Shown here piece by piece: positions 8,270 to 15,781 of a stretch of DNA of 35,009 bases. Under the pieces are notes generated by a model. It made no database searches, had not been told where the DNA came from, and worked only from the letters and a program-made list of their open reading frames with translations. A program made the position numbers and the translations under genes. Source of the stretch: Acidobacteriota bacterium (GTDB lineage: Bacteria > Acidobacteriota > Terriglobia > Acidiferrales > UBA7541). The DNA is taken from assembly GCA_003223255.1 (NCBI GenBank), contig QHYJ01000176.1, forward strand, positions 1-35,009, in the 5' to 3' direction. Position 1 is the stretch's first letter. Every line of letters begins with the position of its first letter.

Positions 8270-10099
8270 TTGAGTGGTTTCATTTGCATCCTCCATTGGG
8301 ACAACGCGCCGATTGACCGGGCGCTGCTCGAATCCCTGACCGATTTTCTGTCTTTTCGAGGTCCAGACGCGTGCGAAGTTTGCCTCGATGGCTCCATCGG
8401 CATGGGTCATGCTCTGCTGCGAACGACGCACGAGTCGAAAAACGAGCGGCAGCCGGCGAGTCTCGAAGAACGCTACCGGATTGTCGCGGATGCCCGGCTG
8501 GACGCTCGGGAGGAACTCATCGATGAGCTGCAGCGGACTGGGCGTAACGTTTGCCCAGACATGCCGGACGGCGATTTGCTTTTGCATGCCTATGCGGCTT
8601 GGGGCGCATCGTGCGTCGATCACTTGCTTGGGGATTTTTCTTTCGCGCTCTGGGACGCCCGCTGTAAACAACTTTTCTGCGCCAGGGATCATTTTGGTGT
8701 CAAGCCCTTCTACTATGCGAGCATCGGCGCGCTTGTTGTCCTGAGTAACACGCTGAATTGCATCCGGCACCATCCAGCCGTCTCGGCACAGCTGAACGAC
8801 CTCGCGATTGCTGATTTTCTGCTATTCGACACGATCCGGGAGTCGGGAGCTACGTCTTTCCGCGACATCCAGAGGCTGCCACCCGCGCACATTCTTGCGT
8901 GCGAGCAAGGAAGAATTTCCGTTCGCCGCTACTGGACGCTGCCAGTGAGCGACCCGATTCATCACAAGCGGCCGGGCGAATGCCTTGACGAATTCCGGGA
9001 ATTAATGGATCGCGCTGTCGCAGACCGCATGAGAATGGACAGTGTGGCGGTGTTGATGAGCGGAGGGCTCGATTCTCCCACCGTGGCGGCGATCGCCAAG
9101 CGGGCACTAAATGGCAATAAGACCCCTGCCGGATTGCGCGCCTATACGGAAGTGTTTGAAAGGCTGATTCCGCACGAAGAACGCCGGTATGCCGAACTCG
9201 TTGTGGGGGCGCTGAAAATCCCGATTGAATTTCAAGTGAGTGATGAGATCGGGTTGTGGAAGGATGCAGATCAGCACGGGAATGGTTGGCCCGAGCCCAT
9301 ACATTCGCCGTTCTCCGATGGTGGGCTGAGCCAGTTACGCCAAGTTGCAGCCGGAAACTGTGTAGCTTTGACCGGATTTGGAGGCGACCCCGCACTTTCG
9401 TGTCAGCTTTCCGTCCATTTTTCCCTGTTGCTTAAGAACAGGCAGATTCGTCGAGCGCTGAGCGATGTGGTGCGATACTTCGCTGCGGAAGGCAGGTTCT
9501 CGCGGTTGTACCTTCGCACGCGCTGGCAGATATGGTTTGGAGACAAGAGTCAAACTCCGCAGTATCCCGTATGGCTGAACCAGGACTTGGAAAAGCCCCT
9601 GGGTTTGCGCGAGCGTTGGGAAACGTTTATGCGCAGTCCGGCCCGCCCCGGAGCCTCACGCGCAACAGCCCAGGAGGCAGTGGCCGATCCCTTTTGGCCA
9701 AACCTGTTTGAGGGTTACGATCCCGGTGTGACAAGCATCCCCGTGGAAGTTCGCCATCCCTTTTTTGACCTTCGGCTTGTAACCTTCTTGCTGGCTTTGC
9801 CAGCGCTGCCCTGGTGCTCCGACAAGGAGCTGCTGAGAGAGGCTGCTCGCGGCGTCCTGCCGGACGCGGTGCGGCTGCGGCGGAAGTCACCGCTCCCGGC
9901 CGACCCTTTGATTGCGCTTCTCGAGCGGCCCGAATCAAAGTGGGTGGATTCTTTTGAAGCCGTCCCGGAGCTCGGTCGTTACGTGGAGCGGAAACGCATC
10001 CCGAAAGTGTTTGGGGAAAAAGATGCTTGGACAGCGTGGATTCATTTGCGTCCGCTCAGTCTGAACTTTTGGTTGCGGTCGAGGGCGGCAGCGGGATAG
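8270..10099 (+). CDS. Asparagine-synthetase-like lasso-peptide macrocyclase (C protein)
   Basis: A 609-residue AsnB homologue. In lasso peptide pathways this enzyme adenylates an Asp/Glu side chain and closes the macrolactam ring. The N-terminal class II glutaminase-like domain (about 1-200) starts MSGFICILHW, so the Cys2 nucleophile of true asparagine synthetases is Ser. A functional ammonia-producing site is therefore absent, as in many lasso cyclases. The synthetase domain keeps the PP-loop SGGLDS at 264-269 and GFGGD at 369-373. The latter replaces the GEGGDE of ordinary AsnB, again cyclase-like. The start is TTG at 8270, with AGGGG nine bases upstream. The precursor peptide gene starts 19 bases after its stop, which makes the lasso-type assignment strong. 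Ordinary asparagine synthesis is unlikely. Confidence 0.88.
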   Translation: MSGFICILHWDNAPIDRALLESLTDFLSFRGPDACEVCLDGSIGMGHALLRTTHESKNERQPASLEERYRIVADARLDAREELIDELQRTGRNVCPDMPDGDLLLHAYAAWGASCVDHLLGDFSFALWDARCKQLFCARDHFGVKPFYYASIGALVVLSNTLNCIRHHPAVSAQLNDLAIADFLLFDTIRESGATSFRDIQRLPPAHILACEQGRISVRRYWTLPVSDPIHHKRPGECLDEFRELMDRAVADRMRMDSVAVLMSGGLDSPTVAAIAKRALNGNKTPAGLRAYTEVFERLIPHEERRYAELVVGALKIPIEFQVSDEIGLWKDADQHGNGWPEPIHSPFSDGGLSQLRQVAAGNCVALTGFGGDPALSCQLSVHFSLLLKNRQIRRALSDVVRYFAAEGRFSRLYLRTRWQIWFGDKSQTPQYPVWLNQDLEKPLGLRERWETFMRSPARPGASRATAQEAVADPFWPNLFEGYDPGVTSIPVEVRHPFFDLRLVTFLLALPALPWCSDKELLREAARGVLPDAVRLRRKSPLPADPLIALLERPESKWVDSFEAVPELGRYVERKRIPKVFGEKDAWTAWIHLRPLSLNFWLRSRAAAG

Positions 10100-10118
10100 A
10101 CTTCCTTGGAGGCGCCGA

Positions 10119-10268
10119 GTGACGTCGAATTCGCGGGAAGGTAGCAAGAAAAAGCCATACCAGAAACCTAACCTCCGCGTCTACGGAGACATCCGAACGA
10201 TGACCCAGACCGTCCCGAGAGGGAGCGGAAAGGCAGACGCCACAAAGGGCTCCAATAAAACTCACTGA
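10119..10268 (+). CDS. Lasso-type RiPP precursor peptide (49 aa, GTG start)
   Basis: A small gene missed by length filters. GTG at 10119 has GGAGG at 10108-10112, six bases upstream. The peptide contains the canonical lasso leader signature Y14-x2-P17-x-L19-x3-G23-x5-T29 (KPYQKPNLRVYGDIRTMTQ), recognised by the B1/RRE component and marking the leader end by the penultimate Thr. With canonical cleavage the core is TVPRGSGKADATKGSNKTH (residues 31-49): strongly basic, Gly-rich, without aromatic or aliphatic plugs. The only acidic residue in it is D40, at core position 10, outside the known 7-9 ring range. The gene lies between the cyclase (19-base gap) and the kinase (21-base gap). Leader identification is firm; core boundary and topology are open. 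Confidence 0.88.
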   Translation: MTSNSREGSKKKPYQKPNLRVYGDIRTMTQTVPRGSGKADATKGSNKTH

Positions 10269-10289
10269 CGGTCACCCTCCGAGGAACTT

Positions 10290-11300
10290 TTGTCAGTATC
10301 GCATACTGTCTATGGGCTGCGAGTTGCAGCCAACATAGCTATCCCCGGCATCTCCCCACGGCTTGATTCAAACGCGTATGATGTACGAGTGCGGCTAAGA
10401 AAGTGGCCTAAATTCCCCTCGACATTTCTTGAGTCCATTGAGGTTTTCCATACGAGTTCAAACGTGATGGCCGGCGGCCAGCCAAACCTGCGCGTCGGTC
10501 TGTTCCCCGGCGGAGAGCATTTTGGCTTCTTTTATGGGGATGGAGCGCGATTCATCGTCGACCGCCGCGGATGCGAAGTGTGGGCTGATTGGCCGGAAGA
10601 TTATTCGCTCGAAGACGCTTGCACCTATTTGCTCGGGCCGGTGATGGGATTTGTGTTGCGCCTCCGCAGAACGGTTTGCCTCCATGCGAGTGCCGTGGCC
10701 ATAAATGATCGCGCTATTACGCTGGTGGGCCCTCCGGGTGCTGGCAAATCAACCGCCGCGGCAGCCTTTGCGCGCGCAGGGTTCCCGGTCCTTTCTGACG
10801 ACGTCGTTGCGCTTGTTGACCATGGAACCGAGTTTCTTGTGCCTCCGGGTTATCCCAGGGTGAACTTGTGGCCGGATTCAGTTCGGAGATTATTTGGATC
10901 CGAAAATGCTCTGCCGCGCATCGCGCCCACGTGGGACAAGCGTTACTTGGCACTTGGCCAGAACGGCCACGGTTTCGCTTCCAGCCCGTTACCGCTCGGG
11001 GCCATCTATACCCTGGACAGTCGCAACGCAGCCGTTAGCAGTCCTGTCTTGGACGAAATTTCCGGTGAAGAGGCATTCATGGCGCTCGTGGCCAACACGT
11101 ATGTGAACTATCTTCTTGACCAGGAGATGCTGCGCACAGAGTTTGATGTGCTTGGCCGCTTGGTCTCGAGCATCCCTATTCGTCGAGTGCGGCCTTCCGC
11201 CGAATCCTCGGCCACCTTCAACCTTTGCGGGTCCATTGCTGCTGACGTCAAGCGAGTGATGACACGCGCTGCTGCCACTGCAGCTGCAGTACGCGGATAA
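10290..11300 (+). CDS. HPr-kinase-like RiPP peptide kinase
   Basis: A 336-residue protein whose C-terminal half resembles the HPr kinase/phosphorylase catalytic domain. It has HASAV with H132, the P-loop GPPGAGKST at 147-155, and the metal-binding or general-base acidic pair SDDVV at D170-D171. The N-terminal 120 residues are divergent and may bind substrate. Homologues in lasso clusters (PadeK, ThcoK) phosphorylate the C-terminal residue or side chain of the precursor. The core here ends SNKTH and has several Ser/Thr candidates. The start is TTG at 10290, with GAGGA at 10281-10285. It follows the precursor by 21 bases and precedes the methyltransferase by 7, one transcription unit. The role as a tailoring kinase is inferred from family plus context. 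Confidence 0.85.
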   Translation: MSVSHTVYGLRVAANIAIPGISPRLDSNAYDVRVRLRKWPKFPSTFLESIEVFHTSSNVMAGGQPNLRVGLFPGGEHFGFFYGDGARFIVDRRGCEVWADWPEDYSLEDACTYLLGPVMGFVLRLRRTVCLHASAVAINDRAITLVGPPGAGKSTAAAAFARAGFPVLSDDVVALVDHGTEFLVPPGYPRVNLWPDSVRRLFGSENALPRIAPTWDKRYLALGQNGHGFASSPLPLGAIYTLDSRNAAVSSPVLDEISGEEAFMALVANTYVNYLLDQEMLRTEFDVLGRLVSSIPIRRVRPSAESSATFNLCGSIAADVKRVMTRAAATAAAVRG

Positions 11301-11307
11301 ACCCCCC

Positions 11308-12456
11308 ATGTACAGCCTGGGTGCCTATGGCTCGATGATAGCGGATCGCGTTCGCGTCGACGCTTATAAGGAAGCTCTACGAAAGACCGTTCGGAAGGGA
11401 TCCGTTGTCGCGGAAATTGGCACGGGACCGGGTGTCTTCGCGGTGCTGGCATGCCAGCTCGGGGCCGAACGAGTCTTTGCCATCGAGCCGGCTGAGATTA
11501 TTCAAGTGGCGCGCGAGGTTGCTGCCGCCAATGGCTGCGCTGGCAGAATCGAGTTTTTCGAGGGGCTTTCTAGCGGGGTGACCCTTCCCGCTCGGGCCGA
11601 CGTCATCCTCTCCGATCTCAGGGGCATCCTCCCGCTTTTCGAGCGCCACATCCCCGCTATCGCGGACGCACGGCGCCGCTTTCTTGCCCCCGGCGGGACC
11701 ATTGTTCCACGAAGGGACACCCTTTGGGCTGCGATCGTGGAAGCTCCAAGACCCTACGGCGAAGTCGTGGATCCTTGGGACCTGAATCCTTTCGGTCAAA
11801 ACCTGAGTCCAGTGCGGCAGCTCGCGGTGAACAATGTGCAAAAAGTGCGTGTAAGTCCTGCCCAGCTTTTGACTGGGCATAAACTCTGGGCCACGCTGGA
11901 TTATGCCAGCATTCAAAACCCTGATGTTCGGGGGAATTTGGAGTGGACAGTGGACCGCACCGGAACCGGCCACGGAATCGTCGTGTGGTTCAATGCGGAT
12001 CTCGCGGAAAACATAGGCTTCTCCAATGCTCCCGGTGCACCCGAGACCATCTACGGATCTTTCTTCTTCCCCTGGACGCAACCTATGCCTTTAAGACAGG
12101 GGCAAACCGTGTGTGTCGACCTCGCGGCGAAGTTGGTCGAAAATGACTACCTCTGGCGATGGACCACGCGCATCAAGCCGCTCTTGGGATCAAGCACTTC
12201 TCCTGTCCATTTTGACCAATCGCAGTTTGCCGGAGCGGTCTTGTCCGCCGCGCAGCTTCACAGAATCGCCGCGGATTATATTCCCCGGCTATCGGACGAG
12301 GGAGTCCTGCGCCGCAGAACTTTCGAGTTGATGGACGGGAGAGCTTCGCTCGAAGAAATCGCGCACAAGCTCGTGGCCGAATTTCCCCATCGATTCTCGA
12401 GCTGGCAACAAGCTTTGTCGTACGCCGGTTTGCTCTCGCAAGAATTCAGCCGCTAA
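11308..12456 (+). CDS. PRMT-like SAM methyltransferase with C-terminal PqqD-like (RRE) tail
   Basis: A 382-residue class I methyltransferase in the protein arginine methyltransferase fold. It has SAM motif I (VAEIGTGPG, 34-42), the acidic end of strand 2 (FAIEP), motif DVILSDLRG where classical PRMTs have the double-Glu hairpin, GGTIVPRRDTLW, and a beta-barrel-like middle part. The PRMT Glu loop is not conserved, so arginine may not be the target. Residues about 322-380 (LSDEGVLRRRTFELMDG, then LEEIAHKLVAEF and a final GLLSQE) look like the winged-helix part of PqqD, the leader-binding RRE or B1 module. The fusion would bring the methyltransferase to the leader. It is the last gene of the operon; no strong Shine-Dalgarno before ATG 11308, so coupling to the kinase is likely. 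Confidence 0.8.
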   Translation: MYSLGAYGSMIADRVRVDAYKEALRKTVRKGSVVAEIGTGPGVFAVLACQLGAERVFAIEPAEIIQVAREVAAANGCAGRIEFFEGLSSGVTLPARADVILSDLRGILPLFERHIPAIADARRRFLAPGGTIVPRRDTLWAAIVEAPRPYGEVVDPWDLNPFGQNLSPVRQLAVNNVQKVRVSPAQLLTGHKLWATLDYASIQNPDVRGNLEWTVDRTGTGHGIVVWFNADLAENIGFSNAPGAPETIYGSFFFPWTQPMPLRQGQTVCVDLAAKLVENDYLWRWTTRIKPLLGSSTSPVHFDQSQFAGAVLSAAQLHRIAADYIPRLSDEGVLRRRTFELMDGRASLEEIAHKLVAEFPHRFSSWQQALSYAGLLSQEFSR

Positions 12457-12520
12457 GCAAATCCAGATTCAGCCTGGCGAGGAAATGCAGACGGCGCAGC
12501 ACTTTGCTTTGTCATTCGGT

Positions 12521-13702
12521 TCAGTCTTTGCCGGCGCGACTATATTTTCGTGCCAAGCGGAAGGGCCGGCGCAAGGCGTCGAGTACAGGATTGCTGCTCA
12601 TCATCTTGCCATCGGCCTGCCAGTCCTCTTCCGTGGGTGAAAAAGAAAGTCTTAGCAGATACGCCGGAGCCGCGAGAAAGTTGCCGCGCATGCGCAGGCG
12701 AAACGCCGCGCGTTCGAATAGACCGAGGTGAGCGTACCCCGGGGCAGGCAGCCAGTGAAGCACGCGCGCCGCAAGCTTTGCGGCCACGGCGTCTTCCCGC
12801 ACGCGCGCAGCAATCGGTTCTGGAAGTTCGGCATGGAGAACATCCATAGCCAGCCGCAAGCCGGTGTGTAGTAGATGCTCGGCCTGCACGGCGTTTGCGG
12901 ACAAGCCAGCGCGCTCCCAACCGATGCCCGGTTGCCGCGCCATCAAGCCCGCGACGTCCGCGATCGAGCCGAGTCTCTTCCAGAAATGCTTCGCGCCATG
13001 AACGCAAATAAGCACGAGATGATCCTCGAGTGAAGGTGCGGGCACTTCATGCCCATCGACGCGCACGCGAATCCGCCGGGCGATGAAATCTTCGATGGGA
13101 ACGGGACGGGGAAAATAACGCAGCGTCAAGTTATTGTGAAGCTCGACGAGCAATTTCGAATCAGGCTTGCAGAAAAGATATTGCCCCGGAATTTTGCCTG
13201 CCCGAATGGCGTCGAGAGAAACCGTTGCTTGGTAGCCAGAACCAATCAGCAACCCCGTAGCGCGCCGGATGTCCCGCTGCCGTACGAGCAGGTCGAGATC
13301 GCCGTAGCTTCGCATTGCTGGGTCGGCGTAAGCCTCGACAGCTAGGACTGGTCCCTTGATGACCAATGCTGAAATTTCATTTCGGTTGAAAAGTTCCAGC
13401 AGACGAAAGAGCTCTCCCGTCAAGCGAAGCGTGAGGAAATTCTGCTCGCGCTGTCGTTCGAGTAGCGCCTGTTGGATTTCGGGAGGCATGGCGGCGTCGC
13501 AATCGTTCAGGCAAGCCGCGAGCTGTCCAACCAGGCCATGCTTGTCAGCGAGCATGAGCAAGCGAGGCCAGTCCACGGTGGGAAAATATTGCCGCAGCCG
13601 TTCTTTGTCGCTCCAAGGAGAAACGCATTCTCGCAGCGCGGTCCATTCGCGCTCGAACGCGCGGTTGTCGGAGATCCGCTCCGCTGAAAGCAGTTCAGCC
13701 AT
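12521..13702 (-). CDS. Nucleotidyltransferase family protein (NTP_transf_5 type, RiPP-associated)
   Basis: A 393-residue cytoplasmic protein with the nucleotidyltransferase signature of this family: IKGPVLAVEAYADPAMRSYGDLDLLV, with the GDLDLLV metal-binding aspartates and the upstream Lys. A helical region follows, containing HGAKHFWKRLGSIADVAGLM. Members are frequent beside lasso clusters carrying a kinase (PadeN in the paeninodin cluster), though their function there is not established. It is convergent with the methyltransferase (64-base gap), so it is not in the same transcript. ATG 13702 is chosen because AGGGA lies just upstream. Assignment to the RiPP system rests on family co-occurrence. 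Confidence 0.85.
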   Translation of the reverse strand: MAELLSAERISDNRAFEREWTALRECVSPWSDKERLRQYFPTVDWPRLLMLADKHGLVGQLAACLNDCDAAMPPEIQQALLERQREQNFLTLRLTGELFRLLELFNRNEISALVIKGPVLAVEAYADPAMRSYGDLDLLVRQRDIRRATGLLIGSGYQATVSLDAIRAGKIPGQYLFCKPDSKLLVELHNNLTLRYFPRPVPIEDFIARRIRVRVDGHEVPAPSLEDHLVLICVHGAKHFWKRLGSIADVAGLMARQPGIGWERAGLSANAVQAEHLLHTGLRLAMDVLHAELPEPIAARVREDAVAAKLAARVLHWLPAPGYAHLGLFERAAFRLRMRGNFLAAPAYLLRLSFSPTEEDWQADGKMMSSNPVLDALRRPFRLARKYSRAGKD

Positions 13703-13940
13703 GGTGATCCCTGAGCTTATCAATGAATCGGTTTGCTCTCACGAATCGAATCGTGGCTTAGGGTGGTTTTCTGGAGAGCTTACAAATCAAAACGACGGGG
13801 CCATCCAACCTCAGGAGTCAAACCTGGGCAAGTTACTTTCTCCTCGCAATGAGCCCACACGATAAGCCAGCTCGCGGCTTCGACGGCGCCGTTTGGAACT
13901 TCTCCCCATTTTTGTTTGTCAGGGTCCGGAAACCGTGGAG

Positions 13941-14723
13941 TCATTGTTTGGCCAGCTTCTTAGCCAGACGCACCTGCAATTGCGCTCGACCGCAATCTCC
14001 TGTCCACCTACCGAACGTTTGGCCTCCCCATATGTAAGCGTAGCAGAAGGGTTGTTTAATTCTAGTGTCGAACCCGTTCTCGTAATCCAGAAGACCTTCA
14101 GCGATAATGTAGCTCTCGGTGTTCATTACCTGCAGGAATTCCGATGGGCTCAACTCGAAGGGGTAAATGAAATCCGGACTAGAGGTGACGGCAGTTGGAG
14201 GAATGGCCGGAACAGTTTCCGCTTTCGAAAGAATGGTACGGCCGCGAGCCGCAGAATCTTCGCTGGTTCTTTGAAGGGTTACCGACAATGTGAGGTGGAT
14301 ATCATGCGCTAAAACGTGGCCGCTATTTACGAGGTTGGCTCTGGCTTCGCCAAATGGAGGGACAGGGAAATCAATGGAAACTCCGTGAGGAATGTCAACG
14401 ATAGCGGCGACGATCCCTTCCATTTGTTTCCGAGCGAGGTCGCCACTGTCCTTCGCGGCTAGTGCCGAGCGTTGCGAGGCGTGCGTAGCCTTTTGCATTT
14501 CAGACCACTGGAGAGCCGCAAAAATCGCATAGACCGCGGTCGAGATGAAAAGCAGGGCGCTAAAGACGGCCACCAAAGCGTTGGAGTGTTGGGGCACGAT
14601 TATGAAATGCCATGTTCTTTTCCACCATCCCACACCGCCTCTGGTCTCCGCGGGGATGGAAGGAACATCCTGGTCGTGAGATCCGGCGTGATTCCAGTCT
14701 TGGGAGTCTGCTGGTTGTTTCAT
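13941..14723 (-). CDS. Hypothetical single-pass membrane protein
   Basis: A 260-residue protein with a polar head (about 45 residues), one clear membrane helix (ALVAVFSALLFISTAVYAIFAAL), a short helical stretch (WSEMQKATHASQRSALAAKDSGDLARKQ), and a beta-rich soluble region to the C-terminus. I do not recognise a named family; the layout of tryptophan-rich helix after the membrane segment followed by a beta domain is a recurrent acidobacterial hypothetical. ATG 14723 is taken as start, with GTG 14735 the alternative. It is not clearly linked to its neighbours, and base composition looks less GC-rich than the flanking genes. Whether it is expressed cannot be judged. Confidence 0.6.
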   Translation of the reverse strand: MKQPADSQDWNHAGSHDQDVPSIPAETRGGVGWWKRTWHFIIVPQHSNALVAVFSALLFISTAVYAIFAALQWSEMQKATHASQRSALAAKDSGDLARKQMEGIVAAIVDIPHGVSIDFPVPPFGEARANLVNSGHVLAHDIHLTLSVTLQRTSEDSAARGRTILSKAETVPAIPPTAVTSSPDFIYPFELSPSEFLQVMNTESYIIAEGLLDYENGFDTRIKQPFCYAYIWGGQTFGRWTGDCGRAQLQVRLAKKLAKQ

Positions 14724-15082
14724 TTGGCTTCTCACGGGAAGAGTATCATTCTCCAGTCGACGCTAGCAGCTCAGCATCCTTTCTGCCAGCAAGGCTTCGG
14801 TCGACTCTGAGAGCGCAGCACCAAGGCTCTTACATACAACATTTCCTTGACAGAGAGCGAGTAAATTTCCTTCCCCTGTAGCGTAACGACGAACTGCGAA
14901 ATGGCAGACGCGGGGGGGTACCGTCGGTCTTAATTTCCAGGTTGCGGATTGCCAGAGAACGGAGTCAGCTACCAGGGCTCGAGTAGCGCCCGCGGACGGG
15001 AGAACGGGCACCCTGGCCCGGGCTGCTCTCTTGATTTAAATCGAATGAATGCTATGATGCGGCGCGTTTTCGGAGAATCTCC
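14724..15082. other. Divergent intergenic region
   Basis: About 360 bases between the minus-strand hypothetical protein and the glycoside-hydrolase-like gene. Apart from the plus-strand promoter at 15031-15058 I see no gene, tRNA or repeat. The 82-codon minus-strand frame in it has no family resemblance. Confidence 0.5.
15031..15058 (+). promoter_or_regulatory. Candidate promoter with palindrome, upstream of the glycoside-hydrolase gene
   Basis: TTGATT (15031-15036) and TATGAT (15053-15058) are 16 bases apart, 25 bases before the start codon. The perfect palindrome GATTTAAATC (15033-15042) overlaps the -35 box and could be an operator half-site pair for a sugar-responsive repressor; that part is speculative. 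Confidence 0.5.
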
Positions 15083-15781
15083 ATGATTACTGTACGGCTC
15101 GCGGTTCTATTTTTCACGTTAACTCTGAACCTCGGCGCTCTTTTCGCGCAATCCGCTCCCGATGCCACCGTCCACGTCGACACCACTCCCTCTCACCAAA
15201 TCAATTCCTTCGATCCCGACTCCGCCCTCGGCAGCTCCCTGGACGTTCTCTCCCGGCGCGACATCGACCGCGTCCACACGCCGCACATCGTTCAGGAGTC
15301 CGTCTCCGCGGGCTGGGGGCCCATCACCTATCGCAACAACAGCGAGCTCCGCATGGCCGCCTGGCACTGGACGGAATCGGGCACCTGGAGCGACGAAGCT
15401 CACAAGAGCGGATACTTCACCGGCAGTAGCGAGCTCAAGGAGCCGCTCCGCTACATCCTGAGCTACGCGCTACCCCAAAAAGCAATCCCTACCTCAGCGG
15501 CAAATTCACTGGCGAATCGGATGCACTCCATCCACAATGGGTCATCGTCGATCTCCAATCCGAGAAACAAATCAATGCCACGCGCATTCGGTGGGCTTCT
15601 CCGTTCGCAAAAACCTATCAAGTCGAATATTGGGTGGGCACTGACGCGCTCGATTTCGACGGCGGCCCCCAAGGCCAATGGAAAGTTTTCAATTCAGGCA
15701 AAATTGAAAACGCGCAAGGTGGAACGCAAATTCTCAAGCTTGCAGACGTGCCCGTCTCCTCGCGTTACGTCCGCATTCTGA
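15083..15781 (+). CDS. Secreted glycoside-hydrolase-like protein, N-terminal part (frameshifted)
   Basis: The authentic part is residues 1 to about 131: a signal peptide (AVLFFTLTLNLGALFAQ) and a beta-rich region (HQINSFDPDSALGSSLDVLS, TYRNNSELRMAAWHW) similar to the heads of large acidobacterial glycosidases. At 15473-15481 (CCCCAAAAA) the frame is lost. One added base restores L-P-x-K-S-N-P-Y and the discoidin-like domain in the frame that continues to 17181. After the tract this frame codes for Ser/Lys-rich nonsense up to 15781. The intact gene would be about 699 residues. ATG 15083 has GGAGA eight bases upstream and a good promoter. The lesion could be a sequencing slip in a homopolymer or a genuine mutation. 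Confidence 0.8.
   Translation: MITVRLAVLFFTLTLNLGALFAQSAPDATVHVDTTPSHQINSFDPDSALGSSLDVLSRRDIDRVHTPHIVQESVSAGWGPITYRNNSELRMAAWHWTESGTWSDEAHKSGYFTGSSELKEPLRYILSYALPQKAIPTSAANSLANRMHSIHNGSSSISNPRNKSMPRAFGGLLRSQKPIKSNIGWALTRSISTAAPKANGKFSIQAKLKTRKVERKFSSLQTCPSPRVTSAF

Noticed and set aside
14763-15011. Minus-strand 82-codon frame as a B2-like or immunity gene
   Set aside because: No Cys-His-Asp pattern, no hydrophobic segment and no Shine-Dalgarno; likely noise.
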